From Caballeronia ptereochthonis (GTDB lineage Bacteria; Pseudomonadota; Gammaproteobacteria; Burkholderiales; Burkholderiaceae): a stretch of DNA of 64,000 nucleotides. The position numbers were made by a program, and so were the translations under genes. Shown one piece after another: positions 16,671 through 25,667 of this stretch (positions are counted from its first letter, which is position 1; each line of letters starts with the position of its first letter). Below the pieces are notes generated by a model. The model was given only the letters and a program-made list of their open reading frames with translations, had not been told where the DNA came from and did not search any database. The stretch covers positions 1 through 64,000 of the forward strand of contig NZ_FCOB02000029.1 in NCBI RefSeq assembly GCF_001545075.1, given 5' to 3'.

Positions 16671-17204
16671 ATGACGATGCGCGTGAAAGTCTGGGACATC
16701 TGGGTGCGGCTCACGCACTGGACGGTGGCGGGCATCGTCCTCTGGAATCTGTTCGGGCCCACGGATTCCACGCATCGTCTGCTCGGCTATATCGTGGCGG
16801 GGCTCGTCGTTGCGCGCATCGCGTGGGGCTTCGTCGGATCGCGTCACGCGCGGTTCTCCGCGTGGTGGCCGACGCGCTCACATCTCTTCGAATATCTCCG
16901 CTCGCTTGCTTCGGCCAAGCCGATGCACCACGTCTCGCACAATCCGCTCGGCGGGTTGATGGCGCTCTTCCTGTGGCTCCTTATTCTCGCGCTCGCGGTG
17001 TCGGGATGGATCATGCGGCTCGATGCGTTCTGGGGCGAGGACTGGCCGCAGGAGATTCATATGTGGCTGTCGATCGCGGTCGAGGTTTGCGTGTGCGTGC
17101 ATGTTGCCGCGGCGGTGCTGATGAGTTTCTGGACGGGGGAGAATCTCATCGGGGCGATGGTGACGGGGTATAAGCGGGACGGGGGAAAAGAAAAAGCCCC
17201 GTGA
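16671..17204 (+). CDS. Cytochrome b561-family membrane protein
   Basis: This 177-residue di-heme b-type cytochrome of the bacterial b561/Ni-hydrogenase cytochrome b type has four predicted helices (about 15-30, 38-56, 92-115, 135-158). Candidate axial histidines are in RLTHWTV, STHRLLGY, EIHMWLS and VCVHVAAA. A loop HHVSHNPLGG before helix 3 is typical. It probably passes electrons between the quinone pool and a periplasmic partner, possibly linked to the PepSY protein encoded just upstream. The start could be ATG 16671 or ATG 16677. The stop codon lies inside the following terminator stem. Confidence 0.88.
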   Translation: MTMRVKVWDIWVRLTHWTVAGIVLWNLFGPTDSTHRLLGYIVAGLVVARIAWGFVGSRHARFSAWWPTRSHLFEYLRSLASAKPMHHVSHNPLGGLMALFLWLLILALAVSGWIMRLDAFWGEDWPQEIHMWLSIAVEVCVCVHVAAAVLMSFWTGENLIGAMVTGYKRDGGKEKAP

Positions 17205-17222
17205 CGCGAATCACGGAGCTTT
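17192..17222. terminator. Bidirectional terminator
   Basis: AAAGCCCCGTGA, a CGCGAA loop and TCACGGAGCTTT form a stem with one mismatch, flanked by A's on the left and T-rich sequence on the right. It lies between two convergent genes and overlaps the last codons of the cytochrome gene. Confidence 0.75.
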
Positions 17223-17252
17223 CTCTCACTACCTTGAAGCACGAGGGACTGC

Positions 17253-18398
17253 TTACTTCCCGCCCACGCTCTGCAGCGTCGTCCACTTGCCACCGACGAC
17301 CTTGTACAGCGTGATCCCGCCGTTCTTCAGATCGCCCTTCGAGTCGTACGACAGGTGCTTCGCCGTCACGCCCTGCATGTCCGTCTTCGCGAGGAACGGC
17401 AGGTACTTCGCCGGGTCCGTCGAGTTGGCCGCCTTCATCGCGTTGAACATCGCCATCGCGCCGTCGTAGGCGTAGGGCGAGTAGGTCTGCACGTCTTCGT
17501 TGAAGCGCTTCTTGTACTTCGCTTCGTATTCCGCGCCGCCAGGCATTTCGTTCATCGGCAGGCCGGCGAGCGATGCCACCGTGCCGTCGGCCGCGTCGCC
17601 AGCGATCTTGACGAACGTGTCGGTCTTCACCATTTCGCCCGCCATCAGCGGCGCGCGGAAGCCGAGCGTCTTCATCTGCTTGACCATCGGGCCGGCTTGC
17701 GAATCCGCGCCGCCGTAGTACACGAGGTCCGGGTTCGTCGACTTGATCTTGGTCAGAATCGCCTTGAAGTCCACGGCCTTGTCGTTCGTGAACTCGCGGT
17801 CGACGATCGTGCCGCCTGCCGCCTTCGCCGCCTTCTCGAACTGGTCGGCGAGACCCTGGCCGTAAGCCGTGCGGTCATCGACGATTGCAATCTTCTTGAC
17901 CTTCAGGTTCTTCACCGCGAATTCACCCGCGACCGAGCCTTGCTGCGTGTCCGAGGTCATCATGCGGAAGGCCGTCTTGAAGCCTTGCGTCGTGTATTCG
18001 GGGGCGGTCGCCATCGCGATTTCGGGGATGCCCGCGTTCGCGTAAATGCGCGAAGCCGGAATCGTCGTGCCCGAGTTGAAGTGGCCGAGCATGCCCTTGA
18101 TGCCGTCGTCGACGAGGCGCTGCGCGACGGTCGTGCCCGTGCGCGGGTCGGCCTGGTCGTCCGCCGAGTTCAGCACGATGCGAACCGGCTTGCCGCCGAT
18201 CACCGGCTTGGTCGCGTTGAAGTCCTCGACAGCCAGCGTGATGCCGTTCTGCATGTCCTTGCCGTAGTGCGCCTGCGCACCGGTCAGCGGTCCGGCGTAG
18301 CCGACCTTCACGTCTTCTGCCTGCTGTGCAACTGCGGTCCCCGCGAACAGGCCGGCGAGCGTCATGGCTGCCGCCAGCTTGGTCATCGTGTGCTTCAT
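17253..18398 (-). CDS. Branched-chain amino acid ABC transporter binding protein (orphan)
   Basis: This 381-residue periplasmic protein of the LivJ/LivK type has signal peptide MKHTMTKLAAAMTLAGLFAGTAVAQQ (cleavage near residue 24). It then has the Peripla_BP_6 fold (KVGYAGPLTGAQAHYGKDMQNG, GMLGHFNSGTTIPASRIYANAGIPEI). LivK is known to bind leucine and relatives; the ligand here is inferred only from family. AGGAGAAGCT precedes the ATG. No permease or ATPase genes are adjacent, so it must share a transporter, perhaps one of the two liv systems further right. Confidence 0.9.
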   Translation of the reverse strand: MKHTMTKLAAAMTLAGLFAGTAVAQQAEDVKVGYAGPLTGAQAHYGKDMQNGITLAVEDFNATKPVIGGKPVRIVLNSADDQADPRTGTTVAQRLVDDGIKGMLGHFNSGTTIPASRIYANAGIPEIAMATAPEYTTQGFKTAFRMMTSDTQQGSVAGEFAVKNLKVKKIAIVDDRTAYGQGLADQFEKAAKAAGGTIVDREFTNDKAVDFKAILTKIKSTNPDLVYYGGADSQAGPMVKQMKTLGFRAPLMAGEMVKTDTFVKIAGDAADGTVASLAGLPMNEMPGGAEYEAKYKKRFNEDVQTYSPYAYDGAMAMFNAMKAANSTDPAKYLPFLAKTDMQGVTAKHLSYDSKGDLKNGGITLYKVVGGKWTTLQSVGGK

Positions 18399-18498
18399 AG
18401 CTTCTCCTGGTTCCAGTGTGGATGGCAGCCTGTGCCGGGATCGCCGTGCCTGCTGCCGCTTGTTTGAATTCGTTTGAATCGAGCGCTCGAGGGATAAC

Positions 18499-21400
18499 TC
18501 AACCGATCGTCATCAAATTCGCATTACCGCCCGCCGCCGCCGTATTCACGCTCACCGAGCGTTCCGTCAGCAGACGTTCGAGCGCGTAGTCCTCGCCGTC
18601 GTGGCCAGCTTCGGCGAACGCTCCCGCCGCCACGCCCTGCACCGATACGATCGGCCCCGGACGCTTCGCGACTTCCTTCACGAGCGACAGCAGTTCATCG
18701 CTGTCGCCTTCGAACAGCACGGCGTCGAAGTCGGCCGATGCGTCCTTGACGTCTTTCTTCACCGATGCGTACGGCTTGAGCGGGGCCGGCAACGACGCCA
18801 CCAGCTGCTCGCCCGCCGATCCGGCGAACAACGCGCGGTTGCCCGTCGCGAGCACCGCGGCCAGCTGCGCGCGCGCGCCGCTCGCGGTGGCCGCCACGCA
18901 CAGCACCGTGCCGCGCGCGCCGAGCGTGTATGTGTTGCGCTCGCCGGTCGGGCCCGAGAGAACCGCCGTCGCGCCCGCCATTACATGCTGCAGATAACCG
19001 TCGCAACGCGCGGCCGTCTGCGGATCGCGCTCGCCGATCGCCCAGTCGCGCAATGCGGTGAGCGCCGCGGCCGGCGTGTCCTTCGACGCGGCCTGATCGA
19101 CCACGAGCGTGCTCGCGAGCGACTTCGGCAAACCCGTCGGGCGCTTCGCCAGCAGGCGCTGCAGATACAGCGCGCCGCCCGCCTTCGGACCCGTGCCCGA
19201 CAAACCTTCGCCACCGAACGGCTGCACGCCGACCACCGCGCCGATCACATTGCGGTTCACGTAGATGTTGCCCACGTGCGCCCGCGCGATCACATGCGCG
19301 ATGGTTTCGTCGATCCGCGTATGGATGCCGAGGGTGAGGCCATAACCGGTCGAGCGAATTTGGTCGAGGAGTTTATCAAGGTTCGCCCGGCGATAACGCA
19401 CCACATGCAGCACCGGGCCGAACACTTCGCGCTTCAGCTCGTCGATGCCGTCGAGCTCGATGAGCGTCGGCGGCACGAAAGTGCCTTGCGCGCAGTTCTC
19501 GGGCAGCGGCAGTTGCACGACCTTGCGGCCCTTCTCGCGCATCGCGGCGATATGCGCATCGATGCCGCGCTTGGCATCGGCGTCGATCACGGGGCCGACA
19601 TCCGCCGAGAGGCGATCCGGATTGCCGACCGCCAGCTGGTTCATCGCGCCGGTGAGCATTTCGAGCGTGCGATCGGCGATGTCGTCCTGCAGGCACAGCA
19701 CGCGCAGCGCCGAACAGCGCTGGCCGGCCGAATCGAACGACGACTGCAGCACGTCCGCCACGACCTGCTCCGCGAGCGCGGACGAATCGACGATCATCGC
19801 GTTCTGGCCGCCGGTTTCGGCGATCAGCGGAATCGGCCGGCCGTCCGGGTCGAGGCGCTCGGAGAGCGTCTTGTTGATGAGGCGCGCGACTTCCGTCGAG
19901 CCTGTGAACATCACGGCGCGTGTGCGCGGATCGGCGACGAGCGCCGCGCCCACGGTCTCGCCGTTGCCCGGCAGCAGTTGCACCGCGCCTGCCGGCACGC
20001 CCGCCTCGCGCAGAATGCGCACGGCTTGCGCGGCGATCAGCGGCGTCTGCTCGGCGGGCTTCGCGAGCACCGGATTGCCGGCCGCGAGCGCCGCCGCAAC
20101 CTGACCCATGAAGATCGCGAGCGGGAAGTTCCACGGGCTGATGCACACCACCGGACCGAGCGGGCGATGCGTATCGTTCGAGAACTCGCCGCGGATCTGC
20201 GCGGAGTAGTAGCGCAGGAAGTCGACGGCTTCGCGAATCTCGGCCACCGCGTTCGGCAGCGACTTGCCCGCTTCGCGCACGACGAGGCCCATCAGCGTGT
20301 GCATCTGCGCCTCGAGCAGGTCGGCGGCGCGCGCGAGGCAATCGGCGCGGTCTTCGACGGGCGTGGCCTGCCAGATCGGCGCGGCGGCGACCGCGTTCGC
20401 GATCGCGGCGCTCACATCGTCCGGCGACGCTTCCACGACCGTGCCGACCACATCGCGCAGATCCGACGGATTGCGGATGTCGCGCGCAACGCCGTTGCCG
20501 ACGGAGCCGCCCTCGAGCATCGGCTCGGCGCGCCACGGATGATTCGCGCTCGCGAGCAGCGCCGACGACAGCGACGCCAGGCGATGCTCGTTCGACAGAT
20601 CGAGGCCCATCGAGTTGAGGCGCTCGTTGCCGTACAGGTGGCGCGGCAGCGGAATCTTCGCGTGCGGCGCGCCGAGCGGCACGATCTGCTGCGCTTCGTC
20701 GATCGGATCCTGCACGAGATCCTTCACCGGAATCGATTCGTCGGCGATGCGGTTCACGAACGACGTGTTCGCGCCGTTCTCCAGCAGGCGGCGCACGAGG
20801 TACGCGAGCAGCGTCTCATGCGTGCCGACCGGCGCGTACACGCGGCACGGACGGTTCAGCTTGTCGCGGCCGGTCACTTCTTCGTAGAGCGGCTCGCCCA
20901 TGCCGTGCAGGCACTGGAACTCGTACTGGCCGGGATAGTAATTCTGTCCCGCGAGGTGATAGATGGCCGAGAGCGTGTAGGCATTGTGCGTGGCGAACTG
21001 CGGATAGACGGCGTCTGGCGCTGCGAGCAGCTTCTTCGCGCACGCCAGGTACGAGATGTCCGTGTAGATCTTGCGCGTGTACACCGGATAGCCTTCGAGG
21101 CCATCGACTTGCGCGCGCTTGATTTCCGTGTCCCAGTACGCGCCCTTCACGAGGCGAATCATCAGGCGATGACGGCTGCGGCGCGCGAGATCGATCAGAT
21201 AGTCGATCACGAACGGGCAGCGCTTCTGATACCCCTGCACCACGAAGCCGATGCCGTTCCAGCCCGCGAGCTCCGGATCGAAGCACAGCGCTTCGAGCAG
21301 ATCGAGCGAGATTTCGAGGCGATCGGCTTCCTCGGCGTCGATGTTCAGGCCGATGTCATAGCGGCGCGCCAGTTGGGCGAGCGAGCGCACGCGCGGCAGC

Positions 21401-22437
21401 AGCTCGTTCATCGTGCGTTCCTGCTGGGCGCGCGAATAGCGCGGATGCAGCGCGGAGAGCTTGATCGAGATGCCCGGGCCTTCGTAGATGCCGCGCCCGC
21501 CTGCCGCCTTGCCGATCGCGTGGATCGCCTGCTCGTAGGAGGCGTAGTAGCGCTGCGCGTCTTCCTCGGTGGTCGCGGCTTCGCCGAGCATGTCGTAGGA
21601 GTAGCGGAAGCCGCGCGCCTCGTACTTGCGGCTGTTGGCGAGCGCTTCGGAAATCGTCTCGCCGGTGACGAACTGCTCGCCCATCAGGCGCATCGCCATG
21701 TCGACGCCCTTGCGGATCAGCGGTTCGCCGCCGCGGCCGATCAGGCGTGTCAACGCGGAGGACAGGCCCGCTTCGCTGTTGGTCGTCACGAGCTTGCCGG
21801 TGATCATCAGGCCCCACGTCGCCGCGTTCACGAACAGCGACGGCGCTTGGCCCATGTGCGATTTCCAGTCGCCCTTGCTGATCTTGTCGCGGATCAGCGC
21901 GTCGCGCGTGGCGCGGTCGGGAATGCGCAGCAGCGCTTCGGCGAGGCACATCAGCGCGACGCCTTCCTGGCTCGACAGCGAGAATTCGTGGATCAGCCCT
22001 TCCACGCCGCCGCCCGAGCTCTTCGCGCGCAGCGCTTCGACGAGCTTCGTCGCGAGCTTTTCCGTCTCGGCCGCGACCGTCGCGGGCAGGCGCGCCTGGC
22101 CGATCAGGAACGGCACGCACTCCGGCTCCGGCCGGCGATAGGCCGCCGTGATCGCGGCGCGCAACACGGACTGCGGCTGCACGTTCTGCGCGAAGTCGAG
22201 GAAGGGATGCGGCGCGCCGTCTTCGTCGTTGTCCACGGAAGCGGCATCAGCCAGTTCGGACGAGCCGTTCGCGCCCGTCAGTTCGGGCGGAAGCTGGCCA
22301 TGCTCGATGCGCTCGAGGTAGGCGAAGATCGCCTGCTTGATCAGCCAGTGAGGGGTGCGCTCAAGGCGCATCGCGGCATCCTTGAGCCGGGAACGCAGCA
22401 AATCGTCGACTTTGACGCCTAGGGTTGTGCTCGCCAT
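18499..22437 (-). CDS. putA: Trifunctional proline utilisation protein PutA
   Basis: PutA oxidises proline to glutamate and represses its own gene. The 1312-residue long form starts with a ribbon-helix-helix DNA-binding domain (about 1-48, TTLGVKVDDLLRSRLKDAA). Next comes the FAD proline dehydrogenase (about 250-580, with YEGPGISIKLSALHPRYSRAQ and RLVKGAYWDTEIK). Then the NAD glutamate-semialdehyde dehydrogenase (about 655-1120) with SPWNFPLAIF, GGQNAMIVD and catalytic Cys about 908 (SAGQRCSAL), and a C-terminal tail domain. I chose ATG 22437 because GAAGGAAAT lies directly upstream; an in-frame ATG at 22473 lacks this. Paired GTTGCA sites lie upstream, fitting autoregulation. No putP is adjacent. 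Confidence 0.97.
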   Translation of the reverse strand: MASTTLGVKVDDLLRSRLKDAAMRLERTPHWLIKQAIFAYLERIEHGQLPPELTGANGSSELADAASVDNDEDGAPHPFLDFAQNVQPQSVLRAAITAAYRRPEPECVPFLIGQARLPATVAAETEKLATKLVEALRAKSSGGGVEGLIHEFSLSSQEGVALMCLAEALLRIPDRATRDALIRDKISKGDWKSHMGQAPSLFVNAATWGLMITGKLVTTNSEAGLSSALTRLIGRGGEPLIRKGVDMAMRLMGEQFVTGETISEALANSRKYEARGFRYSYDMLGEAATTEEDAQRYYASYEQAIHAIGKAAGGRGIYEGPGISIKLSALHPRYSRAQQERTMNELLPRVRSLAQLARRYDIGLNIDAEEADRLEISLDLLEALCFDPELAGWNGIGFVVQGYQKRCPFVIDYLIDLARRSRHRLMIRLVKGAYWDTEIKRAQVDGLEGYPVYTRKIYTDISYLACAKKLLAAPDAVYPQFATHNAYTLSAIYHLAGQNYYPGQYEFQCLHGMGEPLYEEVTGRDKLNRPCRVYAPVGTHETLLAYLVRRLLENGANTSFVNRIADESIPVKDLVQDPIDEAQQIVPLGAPHAKIPLPRHLYGNERLNSMGLDLSNEHRLASLSSALLASANHPWRAEPMLEGGSVGNGVARDIRNPSDLRDVVGTVVEASPDDVSAAIANAVAAAPIWQATPVEDRADCLARAADLLEAQMHTLMGLVVREAGKSLPNAVAEIREAVDFLRYYSAQIRGEFSNDTHRPLGPVVCISPWNFPLAIFMGQVAAALAAGNPVLAKPAEQTPLIAAQAVRILREAGVPAGAVQLLPGNGETVGAALVADPRTRAVMFTGSTEVARLINKTLSERLDPDGRPIPLIAETGGQNAMIVDSSALAEQVVADVLQSSFDSAGQRCSALRVLCLQDDIADRTLEMLTGAMNQLAVGNPDRLSADVGPVIDADAKRGIDAHIAAMREKGRKVVQLPLPENCAQGTFVPPTLIELDGIDELKREVFGPVLHVVRYRRANLDKLLDQIRSTGYGLTLGIHTRIDETIAHVIARAHVGNIYVNRNVIGAVVGVQPFGGEGLSGTGPKAGGALYLQRLLAKRPTGLPKSLASTLVVDQAASKDTPAAALTALRDWAIGERDPQTAARCDGYLQHVMAGATAVLSGPTGERNTYTLGARGTVLCVAATASGARAQLAAVLATGNRALFAGSAGEQLVASLPAPLKPYASVKKDVKDASADFDAVLFEGDSDELLSLVKEVAKRPGPIVSVQGVAAGAFAEAGHDGEDYALERLLTERSVSVNTAAAGGNANLMTIG

Positions 22438-22513
22438 ATTTCCTTCGTTTGCCGGTCGTGCCCACCCGGCCAATGACCAAAAAGTTGGCGAATCGTACCC
22501 CGCTGTAATAAAA

Positions 22514-22545
22514 GGTGCAACCGAGATTTTCGATACGGTTGCACC
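22514..22545. promoter_or_regulatory. Putative PutA operator (inverted GTTGCA pair)
   Basis: GGTGCAACC (22514-22522) and GGTTGCACC (22537-22545) are perfect 9-bp inverted arms with a 14-bp spacer, 77-108 bp upstream of the putA start. Each arm contains GTTGCA, the core sequence reported for the E. coli PutA ribbon-helix-helix domain. The region around it is AT-richer and promoter-like. Confidence 0.7.
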
Positions 22546-22749
22546 ATCTTAAAACCCTTGTACCATAAGGCTTTCCGCGGTGCACCGCCGGATGGCGGCT
22601 GGCGCTTTTGGCCTAGTAGTTTCCCTAACCCAAATATTTTTGGGATACCCCCTAAGCAAATCCCCAGGCGCCGCCGATATAAACGCAATGCGCGCCGCCG
22701 GCGCGGCATTCGCGGCCAGCGCGCCGCGGTCTCGGGGAGAGCAACGAGC

Positions 22750-22905
22750 ATGAGCACTTGGATGGTCGTAACAAGCGTTTGGGTGATGTTCGCAATCTGC
22801 GTCGTCTTGTTCGTGCGGGGCGCCTCGCCGCACGTTCAGCGGTCCGACGAGGCCCGCGATGACGGCGACCACAGGCCCGCGGATATGTCCCGCGCGAAGG
22901 TCTGA
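22750..22905 (+). CDS. Small single-span membrane protein (hypothetical)
   Basis: This is a 51-residue frame, MSTWMVVTSVWVMFAICVV and onwards. It has one hydrophobic helix (about 4-24) and a charged, Asp/Arg-rich tail. GGGGAGAG lies 9-16 bases upstream of the ATG. It sits between putA and priA, convergent with priA and divergent from putA. I do not recognise the family. The helix followed by a soluble tail, plus the ribosome site, favours a real gene, but its shortness leaves doubt. Confidence 0.5.
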   Translation: MSTWMVVTSVWVMFAICVVLFVRGASPHVQRSDEARDDGDHRPADMSRAKV

Positions 22906-22956
22906 ATGGCATGACGAGCCGGTTGCGCTGCGGGGCGCGGCCGGCTCTCGCCGGAA

Positions 22957-25209
22957 TCACACGTCCTGTGGATCGACTTCCACGCTCCAGCGCAGCACGC
23001 CCTTGAGCGAGCGCAGCACCGGCTGCCACGCCCGTAGCGACGCCTGGAGCGCGGCCCGCGAGGCGCTTTCCAGCAGCAGTTGCGCCCGGTGCACGTTGAA
23101 CACCTTCACGATGGTGAGCGGCACGGCGTCGTAGACCGTCACGCGGTCCGCACCGGGCAAGGTCCCGAACGCTGCCGCCGCTTCCTCCAGAAACGCCAGC
23201 GCCGCTTCCAGCGTGCGGCCCTCGGCGCGCAGCATCGCCTGATAGACAAACGGGGGCAGACGCGCCTCGCGCCGTTCGGCGAGCGTCGAGTTGGCGAAAC
23301 CGACGTAGTCCTGTCGCGTCAGCGCCTGGAACAGCGCGTGGCGCGGATAGCGCGTCTGAATCATCACTTCGCCGGGCAATCCGGCACGCCCGGCGCGTCC
23401 GCTCACTTGCGTCAGTTGCGCGAAGAGGCGCTCGCTCGCGCGGAAGTCGTGCGAGAAGAGCGCGGTATCGGCATTGAGCACGCCGACGAGCGTCACGCGC
23501 CGGAAGTCGTGGCCCTTGGCGATCATCTGGGTGCCGACGAGAATGTCGACTTCGCCCGCGTGCACGTCCGAGAAGAGCGCCTGCGCGCTGCCCTTGCGGC
23601 GCGTGCTGTCTGCGTCGATGCGCAGCACCCGCGCGCCCGGCACCACGCTGGCGAGCGTTTCCTCGACGCGCTGCGTGCCTCGGCCCATCGGCGCGATATC
23701 GATGTTGCCGCAATCCGGGCACGACTTCGGAATGCGCGCTTCCCAGCCGCAGTGATGACAGCGCAGCGCCCGCTCGGGCTTGTGCAGCACGGCATAGGCG
23801 CTGCAGCGCGGGCAGCCGGCGACCCAGCCGCACGCGTCGCACGAAAGGATCGGCGCATAGCCCCGCCGGTTCAGGAACACGAGACTCTGCTCGCCGCGTT
23901 CGAGGCGCGTCTTCAATGCGGCGATGAGCGGCCCCGCCAGCCCCTCGACCGACGCGCGGCCGCGCCGCCTTTCCTCTTCGAGATCGATGAGCCTCACGCT
24001 CGGCAGCACCGCCTCGGCGACGGCGCGGCGCGTGAGCGTCAGACGCGTGTAGCGGCCCTGCTCCGCCTGCCACCAGGTTTCGAGCGAGGGCGTCGCCGAT
24101 CCGAGCACGACGGGAATGCCGAGTTGCTTCGCGCGATAGATCGCCAGATCGCGCGCGGAGTAACGCAAGCCTTCCTGCTGCTTGTAGGCGGGATCGTGCT
24201 CTTCGTCGACGACGATGATCGCGAGCCGGGGCATCGACGCGAGAATCGCGAGGCGCGTGCCGAGTACGATGCGCGCGCTGCCCGTATGCGCCGCGAGCCA
24301 GTTGCGCGCGCGCTCGCCTTCCGCGAGGCCGCTGTGCATCGTGACGATCGAGCCTTCGGCCAGGGTCGCGAACCGCGCGCGAAAGGCCGCTTCGAACTGC
24401 GGCGTCAGGTTGATTTCGGGCACTAAAACGAGCGCTTGCGCATCGGGACGCGCGGCGAGCAGTTCGGCCAGCGCGTGCAGATACACCTCGGTCTTGCCGC
24501 TGCCCGTCACGCCGTGCAGCAGAAACGGCGCGAAGCCTTCCGCGCCCGAGATGGCTTCGACGGCATCGCGCTGTTCGTCCGTCAGCACGGGCAGCGCGGC
24601 GGAGCCTGTCGGCGGTACGCCCGCTTGCGCGGCTTCGGTCGTTGCGCCGTCACTCGACTCCGCAAGCTCGATCCAGCCGCGCGCCAGCCAGTCCTCGAAC
24701 GTCGCGCTCGCCCTGGGATGCAGCGCGCGGGCGTCGGACATGCCGAGCGACGCCTGTTCGGCTAGCGCATCTGCCAGGCGGCGCAAGGCGCTCGCGCGCG
24801 CGGGCAACGCGTCGGGCAGTTGGGCGCGGCCCGCCGGCAAAAGCCGGTAGCGTTCGTCGACCGCGAAAAGACGATTCCATCGCGATGCGTCACGCAATGC
24901 CTGCGGCAGCGCCGGCAACGCGACTTCACCCAGGCCGCGCTGATAATAATCGGCCGCGAAACCGGCAAGCGCGATCCACACGTCCGAAAGCGGTGGGCAG
25001 GCCGAGCAGACCGCGCTGACGTTGCGCAGCTTGTCGGCCGGCACGTCGCTCGTCGCGATGACTTCGCAGATCAGCCCCACCACCTCGCGTCGTCCGAACG
25101 GAACCAGCACGAGCGAGCCGACGGCAGGCGGCTCGGGCAGCGCATAGCGGTAGTCGAACAGCACGGGCATCGGCTGATCGACGGCGATCTGGACGAAAAC
25201 GTCCGTCAT
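22957..25209 (-). CDS. priA: Primosomal replication protein N' (helicase)
   Basis: PriA recognises stalled forks and reloads the replisome. The 750-residue protein shows an N-terminal fork-binding domain (VDQPMPVLFDYRYALP), Walker A (HGVTGSGKTEVYLH, about 235-248), DEEH box (IVVDEEHDPAYKQQEGLRYSARD) and helicase motifs (GSATPSLETW, GRAGRAGLPGEVMIQT). The zinc-binding segment carries paired cysteines (CDACGWVAGCPRC, CHHCGW, CPDCGN). The length and all motifs are normal. It is preceded by a 458-bp gap after hemE that contains a DnaA-box palindrome. Confidence 0.97.
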   Translation of the reverse strand: MTDVFVQIAVDQPMPVLFDYRYALPEPPAVGSLVLVPFGRREVVGLICEVIATSDVPADKLRNVSAVCSACPPLSDVWIALAGFAADYYQRGLGEVALPALPQALRDASRWNRLFAVDERYRLLPAGRAQLPDALPARASALRRLADALAEQASLGMSDARALHPRASATFEDWLARGWIELAESSDGATTEAAQAGVPPTGSAALPVLTDEQRDAVEAISGAEGFAPFLLHGVTGSGKTEVYLHALAELLAARPDAQALVLVPEINLTPQFEAAFRARFATLAEGSIVTMHSGLAEGERARNWLAAHTGSARIVLGTRLAILASMPRLAIIVVDEEHDPAYKQQEGLRYSARDLAIYRAKQLGIPVVLGSATPSLETWWQAEQGRYTRLTLTRRAVAEAVLPSVRLIDLEEERRRGRASVEGLAGPLIAALKTRLERGEQSLVFLNRRGYAPILSCDACGWVAGCPRCSAYAVLHKPERALRCHHCGWEARIPKSCPDCGNIDIAPMGRGTQRVEETLASVVPGARVLRIDADSTRRKGSAQALFSDVHAGEVDILVGTQMIAKGHDFRRVTLVGVLNADTALFSHDFRASERLFAQLTQVSGRAGRAGLPGEVMIQTRYPRHALFQALTRQDYVGFANSTLAERREARLPPFVYQAMLRAEGRTLEAALAFLEEAAAAFGTLPGADRVTVYDAVPLTIVKVFNVHRAQLLLESASRAALQASLRAWQPVLRSLKGVLRWSVEVDPQDV

Positions 25210-25667
25210 TGCGCATGGCCCCGTGCACGGAGGCCCGACACGGGGGCGCGGCTCAGCCGGGCGAAGTTAAAGTAAAACATCAGAAAAGCCGGTAAACCGC
25301 AGATTATTTTTGGATTTCCGCTGCTTTCCACAGACCTGTGGATAACTTTGTTGAGAAGTGCCGACGAGGCCGCCGCAAGCAATGACAGGAATCCCTTATG
25401 TGCGTTTGCCCACATTTCGGGTCAAGCCATCGAATTTCTTTGAAAATCATTTACTTACGTCACATACAGAGATCTGTTATTGGTTGCGGCGAGCCATATG
25501 TCTGATGGCGCGCCGCAGCGAACAAAATGTGCATAAGTATGGTCTTGACATCGCCAGCGGCCGCGTGAGGCGGGCGATCCCGACGAAATCCTCAAGACAC
25601 TGACAACCTGGTGCGGTGGCTCGATACCGCGCTGCAACATACATCCGTTGCCAGTTTCCGCGCAGGC
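25210..25667. other. priA-hemE intergenic region
   Basis: 458 bp without a recognisable gene. It holds a DnaA-box palindrome (25325-25345) and a 12-bp hairpin at 25486-25516 (GCGGCGAGCCAT / ATGGCGCGCCGC, one mismatch, 7-nt loop). The composition is AT-richer than neighbouring genes. The priA promoter should lie in its left part, but no clear -35/-10 pair was identified. Confidence 0.5.
25327..25345. promoter_or_regulatory. DnaA-box palindrome
   Basis: TCCACAG-AC-CTGTGGA is an inverted repeat whose right side extends to TGTGGATAA (25337-25345), the exact complement of the DnaA box TTATCCACA. The left side is a two-mismatch version. It lies about 120 bp upstream of priA. Confidence 0.6.

Noticed and set aside
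18601..22422. A 1273-codon open frame antisense to putA
   Set aside because: High-GC coding sequence often leaves the complementary frame open. The translation is Arg/His-rich with no domain, and putA itself is certain.
25327..25345. Chromosomal origin of replication (oriC)
   Set aside because: There is only one exact DnaA box and its imperfect partner, no AT-rich unwinding region and no dnaA/dnaN/rpmH nearby. It was kept only as a possible regulatory site.
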